Assembly (NCBI GenBank): GCA_024291935.2 | Contig: CM044305.1 | Location: forward strand, 90,016,397-90,080,396 | DNA length: 64,000 bases | Reading direction: 5' to 3' | DNA from: Okapia johnstoni | Lineage: Eukaryota; Chordata; Mammalia; Artiodactyla; Giraffidae | Part shown: positions 1-11,545 of the stretch, piece after piece | Layout of the letters: each line of letters opens with the position of its first letter | Position numbering within the stretch: position 1 is the first letter of the stretch | The notes under the pieces: generated by a model | Databases searched by the model: none | What the model saw: the letters and a program-made list of their open reading frames with translations, nothing else | Told to the model about the DNA's origin: nothing | Made by a program: the position numbers and the translations under genes

Positions 1-8
1 TATATTCA

Positions 9-266
9 GGGCTTCCCAGGTGGTGCTAGTGGTAAAGAATTTGCCTACTAATGCAGGAGGTACAAAAAGCCATGGGTTCGATTCTTGGGTCAAGAAGATC
101 CCCTGGAGTAGGAAATGGCAACCCACTACATTATTCTTGTCCGGAAGACAAGAATTCTGTCCACTGACAGAGGAGCCTGGCAGGCTACAGTCCATGAAGT
201 TGCAAAGAGTGGGACATGACTGAGCACACGCGCGCGTGCACACACACACACACACACACACACACA
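9..266 (+). mobile_element. Bov-tA SINE with CA-repeat tail
   Basis: A tRNA-derived head (GGCTTCCCAGGTGGTGCTAG, with a B-box-like GGGTTCGATTC) is followed by the Bov-A body (CAACCCACT and CAGGCTACAGTCCATG motifs). It ends in a CG/CA dinucleotide run at about 222-266, the usual microsatellite seed of this family. Confidence 0.9.
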
Positions 267-424
267 ACTTTTGGAAGGGAATGAGGGGAGATGAAAGTAG
301 TTAAATTTAGTTTGTAGAGTTTGAAAACATTTTCTTTTAAATGCCCTTTAATATGATTATAGCATTATTTTAACAATTTTTTTTTTAAAAAAAACTAAGT
401 TATAAGTGTACCCTAGCTTAAAAA

Positions 425-633
425 TTGGTGGTTCAGATGGTAAAGAATCTGCCTGCAATGCGGGAGACCTGGATTCAATCCCTGGGTGGGGAAGATCCCC
501 TGGAGGAGGGCATGGCAACCCATTCCAGTGTTCTTGGCTGGAGAATTCCCGTGGACAGAGAGCCTGGCGGGCTACAGTCCATGGGGTCACAAAGAGTCAG
601 ACACGACTGAATGACTAAGCACACACAGCACAT
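425..633 (+). mobile_element. Bov-tA SINE with 8-bp target duplication
   Basis: A tRNA-like head with GGTTCAGATGGTAAAGAATC, then the Bov-A body, ending in an ACACAC-type tail. The direct repeat CTTAAAAA flanks it at 417-424 and 634-641, marking the target-site duplication. Confidence 0.92.
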
Positions 634-1559
634 CTTAAAAACAGATTATGATCCTGAGATTCATTTGTAAGTTGTATGTTTGGTACATCAAAATATTATA
701 CATGGTGGTGGTGGGGAGGCTCAAATATTTTCAAAACATTCTCCAGAAGATAACCAAAATATAACTCAAACACTCTGAGGTTTCTACTTAAAAGCAGTAT
801 AAAACTACATTGTTGCAATAAAACAGAAAAAATAGATTTTTTTAACTTCTCTTGAATGGTGGTGGTAATTAAGGAAAAGCAGGTTTAATTAGAGGAAGAT
901 GAGAAAGGTAGACAGGTACTTTTGTTGACATTTTGAAGGGGTCTTTGACAATTTCAAGGACTTTAGCAGTGTAGGGCACTGGTTCTTTGTATAATTTCAT
1001 ATCATAATTTATGAATTTCTCCTTGATTCAAGTACATCACTAGCATTACTCTTATGCATTTTAGACCTGATTAGAGTCATTATTTATTTTCCTTTTGACA
1101 CTCAAATGAGATGAGTATAGAAAGAGACAAGGATAAAAAAAAAAAAAAAAAAGAAACTTTCCTGAGGTAAACTCTGAGTTGAGAAAGAAAGAAATGACTA
1201 AAAGGTGGTTAAAGCCCAAAATTTACAAAAGAGACTGAAATGAAATTGTATAGAAAGAGGCAAGACCAAGCTTATTTCCCGTGCTCTCACAGAATAAGTG
1301 TCTTGACTGATGCTCCTGCCTTAAACAAACAGACAAGCACACAAACACACACTAAACTAAAAATGTTGAATGAAATATCCCAAAAATCTTGAAAGCATCG
1401 AGGAGCTGGAACAAAGGTTAGTAGTTACTGAGCCAAAGTGTAAGTGAAGGCTGGTAGCTGAGCATAAATAGTACTTTTGAACTAAAGGCGTTTACTAAAC
1501 CTGGAGCATCTCAATTTAAATTGTCACAGCCTTCTGAGGTGTGGGTGACAAAAGATTAA

Positions 1560-1770
1560 GTCCAGAGCCACCCAGTATTATATCTGATACTGATATAAAA
1601 TAGACCAGGAACACAGATCTACTGTATAGCAAGGGAATTATATTCATTATCTTGTAATAACCTATAATGGAGTATAATCTACAAAAACACTGAATCACTA
1701 TGCTGTACACCTGAAAATAACACAACGTTGTAAATCAACTACACTTCGATTTAAAAAAATACTGATTATA
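1560..1770 (+). mobile_element. L1 3' end fragment
   Basis: Contains the bovine L1 3'-UTR motifs: a 'tactgtatagca' segment, then 'gctgtacacctgaaa', 'acacaacgttgtaaatcaact' and a short A-rich end. It is a 5'-truncated plus-strand fragment with no coding capacity. Confidence 0.8.
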
Positions 1771-2989
1771 TAATTATCATGCCTTGTGGGGTCAAAACAA
1801 CCAAACTAAAATATATACAGCAAATATCTTTCTATTAGGAGAAGGATAAATGTAGGTAGTGTTATGAGGTCTTGTAATTGTCCAGGAAAGTATGGATATG
1901 AGCAAAATATTTTTGGTAAGTTAAGTATGCACTTTGCCATTTCAAACACAACCATTAAAAGCATAAAGCAGAGTCTATAATGTCCAAATTAGTAGAAGAG
2001 AAAGTGGAATGACAAAATATTCTAAATCCGTCTAAAATAATGGAGAAAGAAATACATAACAAGGGTACAAAAGAAATGGAAGAGCCGAGGCAATTAGAAA
2101 GCACAAAAATAATATAAACCCAAAGACATAATTAATTAAATCAAATGTAAGTGGACTAAAAGCTGTAGGTAATAAGAAAGACGTTCAGGCTGAATTAGTA
2201 AAAAGATCGACTAAATGTTGTTTACAAGAGACCCAGTGGAACGCTAAAGATATAGAAAGGTTGGAAGCAAAACAGGGAACAAAGGTAGGTCATGAACATG
2301 CTAAAAAAAGGAATATAGTGTAGCAAGGCATATCTGTTTACAATAGACTTTGAGGCACAAAGCATGATTATTTCTAAAGATGAAGAAGATTTCTTTGTAA
2401 TGGCGATTAACTTAATTCATAAGAATATGACAGTTTTAAATTTGTATCTCCTAATACCATAGCCTCAAAAATATAAGAGGCCTATAAAAAAAAGTAATGG
2501 GAGATTTCAAACACACCTTTCTCAGTCATCCATAGAACAAGCAGGGGAAAAAAGAGGGGAAAGATCTAAATAATACACAGAACACACAAGGGACAAATAG
2601 AGAACTTAACACGACAAAACTGCCAAATATGCGCTTACCCCAAGCATTCATAGAACATTTTTATAAAATTAGATCTTCAACAAATTTTCAGTCTTCAAAA
2701 CCACACAATTCACTTTAGTTTACAACAATGCAATAAAGCTAGAAATCAATAACCACAAAGATAGCTAGAAAATCATTTGTAAATTAAGAAACATTTTAAA
2801 TGGGTAAAATAAATTACACTGAAAGTCAGAAATTAATTTGAACTGAAGGATAATGAAAATCTCAAGGAGAGACCCAAGAGATTGTTAAGAAAGAAATAAT
2901 CTAAAAATACAAACTGTTGATGAGCCTATGGAGCAATGGGAACTCTCCCACATTGTTGGTTAGATTGCAAATTGGCACAGAGTTAGAGA

Positions 2990-3503
2990 ACAAATGTATG
3001 GACACCAAGGAGGGTTTGGGAGGGATGGGGTGAACTGGGAGATTGGCACTGACATATATATATACCACTATGTATAAAATGGGCCTCCCCATTGGCTCAG
3101 CTGGTAAAGATCCTGCCTGCCAATGCAGGAGACGTAAGAGACGTGGGTTCAGTCCCTGGGTTGGAAAAATAGTTTGGAGAAGGAAATAGCAACCCACTCC
3201 AGTATGCTTGTCTGGAAGATTCCACGGACAGAGGAGCCTGGTGGGCTACAATCCATGGGGTGGCAAAGAGCTAGACATGACTGAGTTCACGCACACACAA
3301 GCACTCATGTCTAAAATAGAAGACTAATGACAACCTACTCTGGAAACTCACTGCTCCGTGGTGACCTAAATGGAAAGGAAATTTAAAAAAGAGGGGATAT
3401 ATGTATACATTTGGCTGATTCATTTTTCTGTACAGCAGAAACTAACACAAGACTGCAAAGCAACTATACTCCATTAAAAATTTTAAAATAAAAAAAAAAT
3501 AAA
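2990..3503 (+). mobile_element. Younger L1 3' end nested in the old L1
   Basis: The 3'-UTR motifs (GGAGGGTTTGGGAGGGATGG, then 'ggctgattcatttttctgtacagcagaaac', ending in an A-rich tail) lie between two collinear halves of an older ORF2. A Bov-tA SINE at 3081-3311 splits it again. Confidence 0.7.
3081..3311 (+). mobile_element. Bov-tA SINE inside the L1 3' end
   Basis: A head beginning GGGCCTCCCCATTGGCTCAG is followed by the Bov-A body and a CACACA-type tail. A short direct repeat, TAAAAT, is at 3075-3080 and 3312-3317. Confidence 0.88.
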
Positions 3504-4252
3504 CTTCAAACTGGTATAACAGTCTAAAAACAGTTACCTTCATGAACATATACATACTTTTTGACTCAGTGATGCCATTCCTAGGTGTATACCCTAGAGA
3601 CTTGGGCACCTGTGTCCCAGGAGATGTGCACAGGAATGTCCACAGTATTGTTGTTTGTAATAGGTTCAAACTGGAAGCAGCCCAAATGTTAGTAATAACA
3701 ACACTGATAATAACATAGATGATAATAATAATGTGGATGAATACATGGTGAAATGTTTTTTTTCTCTTTTAAGACTATAAGATTTTTATTCAATGTAATG
3801 CTGCACAGCAATTAGTGAATGAATTACCAGTTCATGCAACAACAAGGATCAATTTCACAAATACAAAGAGTGAACCGTGCCATTCTTAACAGCCTACTGT
3901 ATAATTCCACAATTTACATAAAGTTTTTTTTTAAGCAGGCAAACTATAGAGATGCATGCTCAGGGGAGTACTACAGGGTATTGTAGGTAATGGAAAGGTA
4001 AGCAATGGAATAATTAATGCAAAGTCAGCACTGTGATTTGCTCTGTGAGGAAGAGGAAGAAAGTGAGGAAGAAGCAAAGGGAACTTCCTAGATGCTGGCA
4101 CTGTTCTATTTTTTTTTTCAATTTACAACAAGTTTTATTAGGAAGAAATTCATCTAAAACCTGCAATGCATATGCCAAGTTCGCTATAACGTGTTAAAAT
4201 TGCTTCAGTATGTTTGCGGTTCATCCATTACCTAATCTCTCCATATGAAATG

Positions 4253-4613
4253 TGTGCTGTGTGCTTAGCTGCTCAGTCATGGACTGCAGCCGGCCAGGCT
4301 TCTAGGTCCATGGTGTTTTTTGGGTAAGAATATTGGTGGGAGGGGGGTCCAGGATGGGGGGACACATGTATACCTGTGGCTGATTCATGTCGATGTATGG
4401 CAAAACCCACCACAACGTTGTAAAGTAGTTAGCCTCCAATTAAAATAAATTAATTAGTTAAAAAAAAGAATATTTGAGTGAGTTGTCATTCCCTCCTCCA
4501 GGGGGTCTTCCCAACCCAGGGATCGAACCCTAGTCTCCTGCATCTCCTGCACTGCAGGTAGATTTTTTACTGCTGAGCCACCAGAGAAGACCCTGCCGGC
4601 CTCCCTCCCCGCC
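4253..4613 (-). mobile_element. Bov-tA SINE, split by an L1 insertion
   Basis: Minus-strand SINE. Its 3' half is at 4253-4334 and its tRNA-like head at about 4466-4595, with GATCGAACCC as the complement of the B box. The direct repeat ATGAAATG at 4245-4252 and 4614-4621 marks its insertion into the retrocopy. About 18 GC-rich bases (4596-4613) beyond the head are not typical SINE. Confidence 0.8.
4335..4465 (+). mobile_element. L1 3' end inserted into the SINE
   Basis: A 131-bp fragment with 'ggctgattcatgtcgatgtatggc' and 'ttgtaaagtagttagcctccaatt' motifs and an A-rich tail, typical of young bovine L1 3' ends. The 9-bp repeat AAGAATATT at 4326-4334 and 4466-4474 is its target duplication. 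Confidence 0.88.
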
Positions 4614-5509
4614 ATGAAATGGCACTGTTCTATTTTTAACTGAGGTGAAAGTTACACAGATATTCTATTTAATATTAGTCTTTAAAATATACCTATGTTG
4701 GACATGCACTTCTGTACGTGGGATGTGCTTCACAAAAATTAAACCTAAAGCAATATATTAATTTTTAAATACATCAAAAAAGATGGGGTCACTTCCCCAT
4801 TAACCCCCTTTTTCACTCACTAAAATATTGAGTTCCTGCTAGGTGGCAGCTACTGTTCTAGAGAAGACACAGCAACAAGGAGAATAAAGTCCCTTTCTCA
4901 AAACTTTTTGTTTCAAATGACAGAAAATGTAACTCAAACTGGCTCACCTAACTGAAATGTCTAGAGGCAGATTTAGATTTCAATGAGGCTTGACCTAGCA
5001 ACTCAATAATGTCACCAAGGTTCTTTGTGTTCCTCTGTGCTCTCCTCTGAAGTGTCAGCTTTACCCTCAGGTTTGACATAGTGATCCTCAGCAGCACTGA
5101 CTGTTCCCCTCCTGGCCATCAGTGGTGGGAGCCCCACATTTTCACACCCATGGAAGAGCAAATGTCCTGAGGTTTACCTTAATTGGACCAGCTTAAGCCT
5201 GAGCTATACATTCCCATCTCTGACACAATCAGCAAAATTTCAGGAGGAGGCATAAATCATGCCACTGGGTTTGGAGTAGATAATAGGGCCAACAGATGAA
5301 CTCTAAGCACATGGCTGAAAACCATATTTGGGACACTTCCCAAATTGTCAGGGGCTGCTGTCTGGAGAAAGGAGAATGAAAGTTAGAAAGGCAACTAGAA
5401 TCATTGTCTGCTGCCATGAAGCTTACATTCTTAGGAGGGGTAGGGTATAAGTAAACAAATAAACCAGTTAGTTATAAATGTCATCTCCAAGAAAACAAGG
5501 ATTTTTAAC

Positions 5510-5775
5510 ATCTTTTAATTGAAGTATACTTAATTTACAATGATGTGTTAATTTCTGCTGTACAGCAAAGTGATTCATATATATATACATATATATATAT
5601 ATTATTTTCCATTATGGTTTATCACAGGGTATTGAATATAGTTCTCTGTGCTATACAGTAGGATCTTGTTGCTTATGCATTCAATATATAATAGTTTGCA
5701 TATACTAAACCCAGACTCCTACTCTATCTCTCCTCCACTCTCATCCTCCTTGGCAACCACAGGTCTCAAGAAAAC
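5510..5775 (-). mobile_element. L1 3' UTR fragment
   Basis: Minus-strand copy of the L1 3' region: 'tttctgctgtacagcaaagtgattc', a TA-rich microsatellite at about 5577-5602, 'gctatacagtaggatcttgttg' and a CT-rich segment near 5720-5760. Non-coding. Confidence 0.8.
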
Positions 5776-5935
5776 AGAGGTTTTTTTATCTGTTTTGCTC
5801 ACTACAGTATTCCACACACCTACTCCAGTGCCTAGCACTGCCATCCTTGGGTTCTTTGTCAGCCATACGCCTTTGACTATGTGATTTTTTCTACCTGGAA
5901 CCTTCTCCATTTTCCCCTCTCTCATCCAGGTCCTA

Positions 5936-7065
5936 CATCCATTGGATCATAGAAAAAGCAAGAGAGTTCCTCAAAAACATCTATTTCTGCTTTATTGACT
6001 ACACCAAAGCTTTGACTGTGTGGATCACAACAAACTGTGGAAAATTCTTCAAGAGATGGGAATACCAGACCATCTGACCTGCCTCTTGAGAAATCTGTAT
6101 GCAGGTCAAGAAGCAACAGTTAGAACTAGACATGGAACAACAAACTGGTTCCAAATAGGAAAAGGAGTACGTCAAGGCTGTATATTGTCACCCTGCTTAT
6201 TTAACTTCTATGCAGAGTACATCATGCAAAATGCAGGGCTAGATGAAGCACAAGCTGGAATCAAGATTGCTGGGAGAAATATCAATAACCTCAGATATGT
6301 AGATGACACCACCCTTATGACAGAAAGCAAGAAGAACTGAAGAGTCTCTTGATGAAAGTGAAAGAGGAGAGTGAAAAAGCTGGGTGAAAACTCAACATTC
6401 AAAAAACTAAGATCACGGCATCTGGTCCCATCACTTCATGGCAAATAAATGGGGAAACAATGATAACAGTGACAGACTTTACTTTCCTGGGCTCCAAAAT
6501 CACTGCAGATGGTGACTGCAGCCATGAAATTAAAAGACACTTGCTCCTTGGAAGAAAGGATATGACCAAACTAGACAGCATATTAAAAGAGACATTACTT
6601 TGTGGACAAAGATCCATCTAGTCAAAGCTATGGTTTTTCCAGTAGTCATGGATGGATGTGAGAGTTGGACCACAAAGAAAGCTGAGTGCCAAAGAATTGA
6701 TGCTTTTGAACTGTGGTGTTGGAGAAGACTCTTGAGAGTTCCTTGGACTGCAAGGAGATCCAACCAGTCAATCCTAAGGGAAATCAGTCCTGAATATCGA
6801 TTGGAAGGACTGATGCTGAAGCTGAAACTCCAATACTTCGGTCAGTGAAGAACTGACTCACTGGAAAAAGACCCTGATGCTGGGAAAGATTGAAGGCAGG
6901 AGGAGAAGGGGACGACAGAGGATGAGATGGTTGGATGGCATCACCAACTCTATGGGCATGAGCTTGAGTAAGCTCTGGGAGTTGGTGATGGACAGGGAAG
7001 CCTGGCATGCTGCAGTCTGTGGGGTCACAAAGAGTCGGACACGACTGAGCAACTGAATTGAACTG
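5936..7065 (+). mobile_element. BovB (RTE) LINE, 5'-truncated, with 12-bp target duplication
   Basis: Carries the reverse-transcriptase half of BovB ORF2. An open piece at 6020-6340 includes WFQIGKGVRQGCILSPCLF and the catalytic-type YVDD box. Downstream sequence, broken by stops and frameshifts, runs to the GGACACGACTGAGCAACTGA-type 3' end. The exact repeat ATCCAGGTCCTA flanks it at 5924-5935 and 7066-7077. Full BovB is about 3.2 kb, so roughly the 3' third is present. It is inactive. Confidence 0.95.
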
Positions 7066-7111
7066 ATCCAGGTCCTATGCATCTTCCCAAGAGCTGTTGA
7101 AACTCCATGCT

Positions 7112-7240
7112 GTTTGTTTGTTGTTGTTTTTGGCCCCGCCGTACAATTTGTGGGATCTTACTTCCCCGACCAGGGACTGAGTCTGGGCTTATGGCAGCAA
7201 AAAGACCGTGTCCTAACCCCTGGAACACCAGGGAGGTCCC
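7112..7240 (-). mobile_element. CHR-type tRNA SINE with 14-bp target duplication
   Basis: Minus-strand copy of the cetartiodactyl SINE whose complement shows TTCCCCGACCAGGGACTGAG and a 'cctggaacaccagggaggtcc' head. The direct repeat TGAAACTCCATGCT is at 7098-7111 and 7241-7254. Confidence 0.9.
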
Positions 7241-7419
7241 TGAAACTCCATGCTCTTAAGGAGTCTTCCATGACATAGTTGCTGCTCCTTAATTTCTTCC
7301 TTCCCATCCCCTACCCCCGCCATGACATTTATCAACAATGTGTCTTGTAGCTCTGGATTTTATTGATTGATTTATTTTGTTTGTTTGTTTGTTTAGTGGC
7401 TGTGGCTTTATTTTTTTAT

Positions 7420-7475
7420 TTTTTTAAATTTATTTATTTTAGTTGGGGGCTAATTATTACATTTGTTAGTTTGCC
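7420..7475 (-). mobile_element. Very short L1 3' terminus
   Basis: Contains 'tttatttattttagttgggggctaatta', the reverse complement of the extreme 3' end of young bovine L1, also seen at 22056-22100. It follows a TTTG-repeat run at about 7376-7396. Confidence 0.6.
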
Positions 7476-8714
7476 ATATACTCTTTCATAATGTTAACTA
7501 AGACTATTAGAACATGATTAACCTGTGGGTAGGCATTGGTTCGTGTCCTATACTAGTTATACACGAACTTGGAGAAATGATTCAGCTGACTCCTCTGCGA
7601 GTCAGTTTCTTGATCTGTAATATGGGTGCAGTGCTTCTCATAAGGCGTCTCAGAATGCTGAGATAATGTATGCCAGTACCATGTGGTAGGTGCTTGATAA
7701 ACTGTAGTGATAAGGAGGAGGAGGAAGAGGATCATGGAGGAGATTTTCTCTGTCTTTCTCCACCCCCTCCCTCCAGCACCTAACCCAGTTAGAGGTACAT
7801 AATAAGGGCCTGATAAAGACTTCCTGAACTGCCCAAATATTCCCACATCCTAGACAGCCACAGTCTTAACTCCTCTTGCTTATTTTCCAGGGGCGTGGAG
7901 ACACAGCTGCTAAGCCCACCTTGACTTCAGTGTCAACAAGAGGGACCTCACTGAAGCACAACCAGCTATGTCATCACACTGCTGAAATGGAGAAGCCAGG
8001 AGGGAAGAAAGCGGTAAGAACGGGAGCAGCCAGTGGCCTGACACTGCCAGTGATCGCAGCCATGGTGCTGATACTCAACTATCACATGCCCAGCATCAGC
8101 GTGGGCCGAGTGGCTGAAGAGATACTCAGTAGTTTCCTGATGGACTCAAATGATGGTCAGCACGTGCCTGGGTTCTGGTTGAGCCGTCACGGGGGTGGAG
8201 GCAGTGCTACTGCATCACAATCATCTGATGAGGGAGGAATGTCAGCATCTAAGGCAGTCACGATGCCCTGAAGTGGTATTAATGGAACAAATGAGGACTC
8301 TGGGTAAAATCACTCTGGACTCTGGGGAGAAAAGCCCTGCCTAAAGAATTTCTGTTTGCTTTTGATGCTTGCAGCCTCTGATTGCTCGATTATATCATTC
8401 CTGAGCATGGTGTCCCTAAATGTGAAGTGTGAAATGGAGAGTCTGTTCTCTAATCCTAGCCCCTCTGATAGCTGGCTCGTTGGGATTAGAATTCACCTGC
8501 TGTCCCCTCACCTGCATACTTCCCTGCATGACAAACTAGACCCAACTTCTTATCCAAGCCCACCCCATCCAGGACCTCTTCCCATCTCAGAGCAGACTTT
8601 GGGCCTGGGGAAGGTTGCTATCAAGCAATGACGTTGAGTGAGTGAAGCCTGAATCCTGACCTGGACTTATCACTAGCAAGAAAAGCTTTCATAATGTGTT
8701 CCAGGTGTGCTCAT

Positions 8715-9120
8715 TCTAGTAGTTAAGAGCATGGGCTGTGAAATGAGATCGACCTGACTTTAAATGTTCCCATTTATTAGTTATGTGACAACCTATTCCA
8801 GTGTTCTTGCCTGAGAAATCCCGTGGACAGAGAAGCCTGGCAGGCTACAGTCCATGGGGTCCCAAGAGTTGAACACGATTTAGCAACTAAACCACACCCC
8901 CACCCCCTGCCACCTTTCCCCTTTGGTAACCATAAGTTTGTTTTCAAAACCTGTGAGTCTGTTTCTGTTTTGTAACTATTTTTTGTATCATCTTAACTTC
9001 TCTGGGGGAAAAACAGGACCTACCTTACAGAGTAGTTATGAGAATCAAATAAGATATTGCATGCATGATGTTTGGCATGATGCCTGACACAAATTAAGTG
9101 TTCAATAAATGTAAGCTCTT
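8715..9120 (+). repeat. MIR SINE interrupted by a 204-bp insert
   Basis: The 5' part (8715-8789: 'agcatgggctgtgaaatgagat', 'attagttatgtgac') and the 3' part (8994-9120: 'aacttctctggggg', 'tgcctgacacaaattaagtgttcaataaatg') form one collinear MIR. The insert at 8790-8993 is a copy of a SINE/L1 junction found at 9648-9850. Confidence 0.8.
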
Positions 9121-9545
9121 ATAATTATTGGCAAGTGCAGTGGTGATACTGAGAGCAATGGCTTTAACCAAAGAGCTAGATGCCATGTCATCTGGGTCAA
9201 GTTGTAGCTGCTCAATCAGGCTGGCCTTCGAGGAGAATTGGCTAGTTTCATAGACCGTAAGTGAGCTAGGACACCTGCAATTTTTCATAAATTTGATTAT
9301 TTTTATTTTAGATTATAGTTGATTAATAATGTTGCATTAGTTTCAGGTGTATAGTAAAGTGGTACACTTATATACATGTACACATATCCATTCTTTTTCA
9401 GATTCTTCTCCATATGTTATACAGAATATTGAGTAGAATATACCTGTGCTATACAGTAGGTCATTGTTAATTATCTATTTTATTTATAGTAGTGTGTACA
9501 TGTTAATTCCAACCTCCTAATTTATCCCTCTCTCCCCTACCTTTG

Positions 9546-9760
9546 GGGCTTCTGTGGTGACTCAGTCCGTAAAGAATTCGCCTGCAATGCAGGAGACCCT
9601 GGTTCGATCCCTGGGTCAGGATGATCCCCTGGAGAAGGAAATGACAGCCCATGCCAGTATTCTTGCCTGAGAAATCCCATGGACAGAGAAGCCTGGCAGG
9701 CTATAGTCCATGGGGTCCCAAGAGTTGAACACGATTTAGCAACTAAACCACACCACCACC
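9546..9760 (+). mobile_element. Bov-tA SINE inside the L1
   Basis: A head starting GGGGCTTCTGTGGTGACTCA, a B-box-like GGTTCGATCCC and the Bov-A body ending at an AACACGATTTAGCAACTAAA segment. L1 sequence continues on both sides. The short repeat ACCTTT may be its target duplication. Confidence 0.88.
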
Positions 9761-9885
9761 TCCCACCACCTTTCCCCTTTGGTAACCATAAGTTTGTTTT
9801 CAAAATCTGTGAGTCAGTTTCTGTTTTGTAACTGTTTTTTGTATCATCTTTTTAGATTCCACATATAAGTGATATCATAGGAAAT

Positions 9886-9992
9886 GGCAACCCACTCCAG
9901 TGTTCTTGTCTGGAGAATCCCATGGACAGAGGAGTCTGGCAGGCTACAGTCCAAGGGATCAAAAGGAGTCAGACACAACTGTCTCCTAATCA
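9886..9992 (+). mobile_element. Bov-A SINE body fragment inside the L1
   Basis: A headless SINE body (GGAAATGGCAACCCACTCCA to 'gagtcagacacaactg') interrupts L1 sequence between 'aagtgatatcata' and 'atatgatatttgtctttctctg'. Confidence 0.82.
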
Positions 9993-11545
9993 ACAATATG
10001 ATATTTGTCTTTCTCTGGCTGATTTACTCCACTCAGTATAACAATCTCTAGTCCATCCATGTTGCCACAAATGGCATTATTTCATTCTTTTTATGGCTGA
10101 GTAACATTCCATTGTATATCCACACTCCACCTCCTTTATCCATTGCTCTGTCAGTGGACATTTAGGTTGCTTCCATGTCTTAGCCATTATGAATAGTGCT
10201 GCAATGGACACTGAGGACAGCTGCAATTTTTAAAAAGAGAAATATTTTCCACAAAGCTTTAGTTGTCAGTCAGAATCCAAGAAGTAGATTTGGCTCCTGG
10301 CAGCCCCAGGAATTTAGCTGAGCCAAATGGCGCTGACCAGGTATAGGTGGATTAGCACCCAGTGTTTCAGGATCATTGCAGGTCCACAGCAGTTTCTGCG
10401 GGCTCAGTGGCAACCGTGGTGAGACACTCACATGTACAGTGAGCGCTGATGCCAGCTCTCATCTGTTCCCGTTAATCAACTTGCTAGATCGGGTCCTGCA
10501 AGAAGCCAAGATCAAGACAGGATTCAGTGTGCAAAAATTTCATCTGAGGAAACACCCGTTTGAGAAAATGGGGGCAGGGTAAGAGCTGGAGTGGCTGCGA
10601 ATGGCCTCACACTGCAATGTCAGTCTGACCCCGTGGAGCAAAGGAGAGAAGTCAAATTCAGCAGAGGCTCTCAGAGCACAGCAGCTCTGGGGCCCTTGGT
10701 CAAGCACGTTCTCTAGAGCTGAAGTCCGCAATGCACACTATCGTGGCTGCCACAATCAGTGAGTGAGCAAATATCGAAGAGACACCATGATCAGATTTGC
10801 AGATGCCACCAAGATGCAGTGCTCGGAATCCTGTCTTGCCAGGTATTGAACTCATCCTTTTACAAAGCTGAGCATATCCACGAGCGTCTCACAAGGATGC
10901 ACCAGTCTCTTGGATTCTCTGTCTGTTCTTTCCCATTTTGATCATTTGTGGTGTATGATCAGAATGACATTTTGACAGATTTAAGAAATTATCTTGTGGA
11001 GGAGTACTTGATGACATGAAAAGATATTCAAGATGTACTTTTAGTTTAAGAAAAATTTGTATCCACAGGATGATTTCCATATTGTTAAAAATTACATCTG
11101 CAGAGGAAAACTATAGAAAGAGCTAAACATAGACATATTAATAGTGGCTATATTTATTTTTTGAACTTTTTGTGTCCCCGTGGTTTCTGTTTTTCCACAG
11201 TAAACGTGTATTACTTCTGAGACATTCCCAATGCTTTGGAGCTATTGTCTCTTTCAAAATCCTCAGCACTATTCCAGTGTACCTTGCAAAGGTAGGGGCA
11301 TGCCCCTGACTGGCTTGGCCTCTCTGTGAAAGGATGAAATGACAGAGTGGTTTATTTCAAGACTTGTCACCATTTCGACTAACTTCTTGTCTTTTTGACT
11401 CTTTACTTGCTTCTGACCATTTCAAGCTACTGACTCCCTGTCTAGGTCAGGATGCCCTCCTGGTGTCCAAACCCCTTACCTGACTTAGCTTGAAATTACT
11501 ACAGGTTTATGCCCTATTGGCTTTATTAGCAGTAGTAATATTATT

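Larger units (their letters stand above)
2030..4080 (+). mobile_element. Old, broken L1 (ORF2 remnants and 3' region)
   Basis: Diverged L1 ORF2-like sequence occurs in order on the plus strand: an endonuclease/RT-side stretch (about 2040-2900), a C-terminal ORF2 stretch (about 2905-2990, continued at 3505-3770) and a 3' region to about 4080. All frames carry many stops. A younger L1 3' end with a SINE interrupts it at about 2990-3503. The subfamily cannot be assigned by eye. Confidence 0.65.
4114..4619 (-). pseudogene. Short 3'-end retrocopy of an unidentified mRNA, interrupted by a SINE and an L1
   Basis: Read on the minus strand, about 140 nt of non-repeat sequence ends in AATAAA (plus 4134-4139), then 15 nt, then a poly(A) tract (plus poly-T to 4118). 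The 18-bp direct repeat TGGCACTGTTCTATTTTT flanks the whole block at 4096-4113 and 4620-4637. These are hallmarks of LINE-mediated retrotransposition of a cellular transcript. I do not recognise the source gene, and the piece looks like 3' UTR only. A SINE and an L1 later inserted into it. Confidence 0.6.
9296..10215 (-). mobile_element. L1 3' end and ORF2 terminus, interrupted by two SINEs
   Basis: Minus-strand L1. The 3' UTR is at 9296-9541, continuing at 9762-9885 and then 9995-10215. The last segment shows the complement of the ORF2 terminus, including 'atggctgagtaacattccattgt' and 'tttaggttgcttccatgtc'. Two SINE pieces interrupt it. No open frame is retained. Confidence 0.85.

Noticed and set aside
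7876..8271. 131-codon plus-strand frame
   Set aside because: No recognisable domain, low-complexity composition, no splice or transcript evidence. Probably chance.
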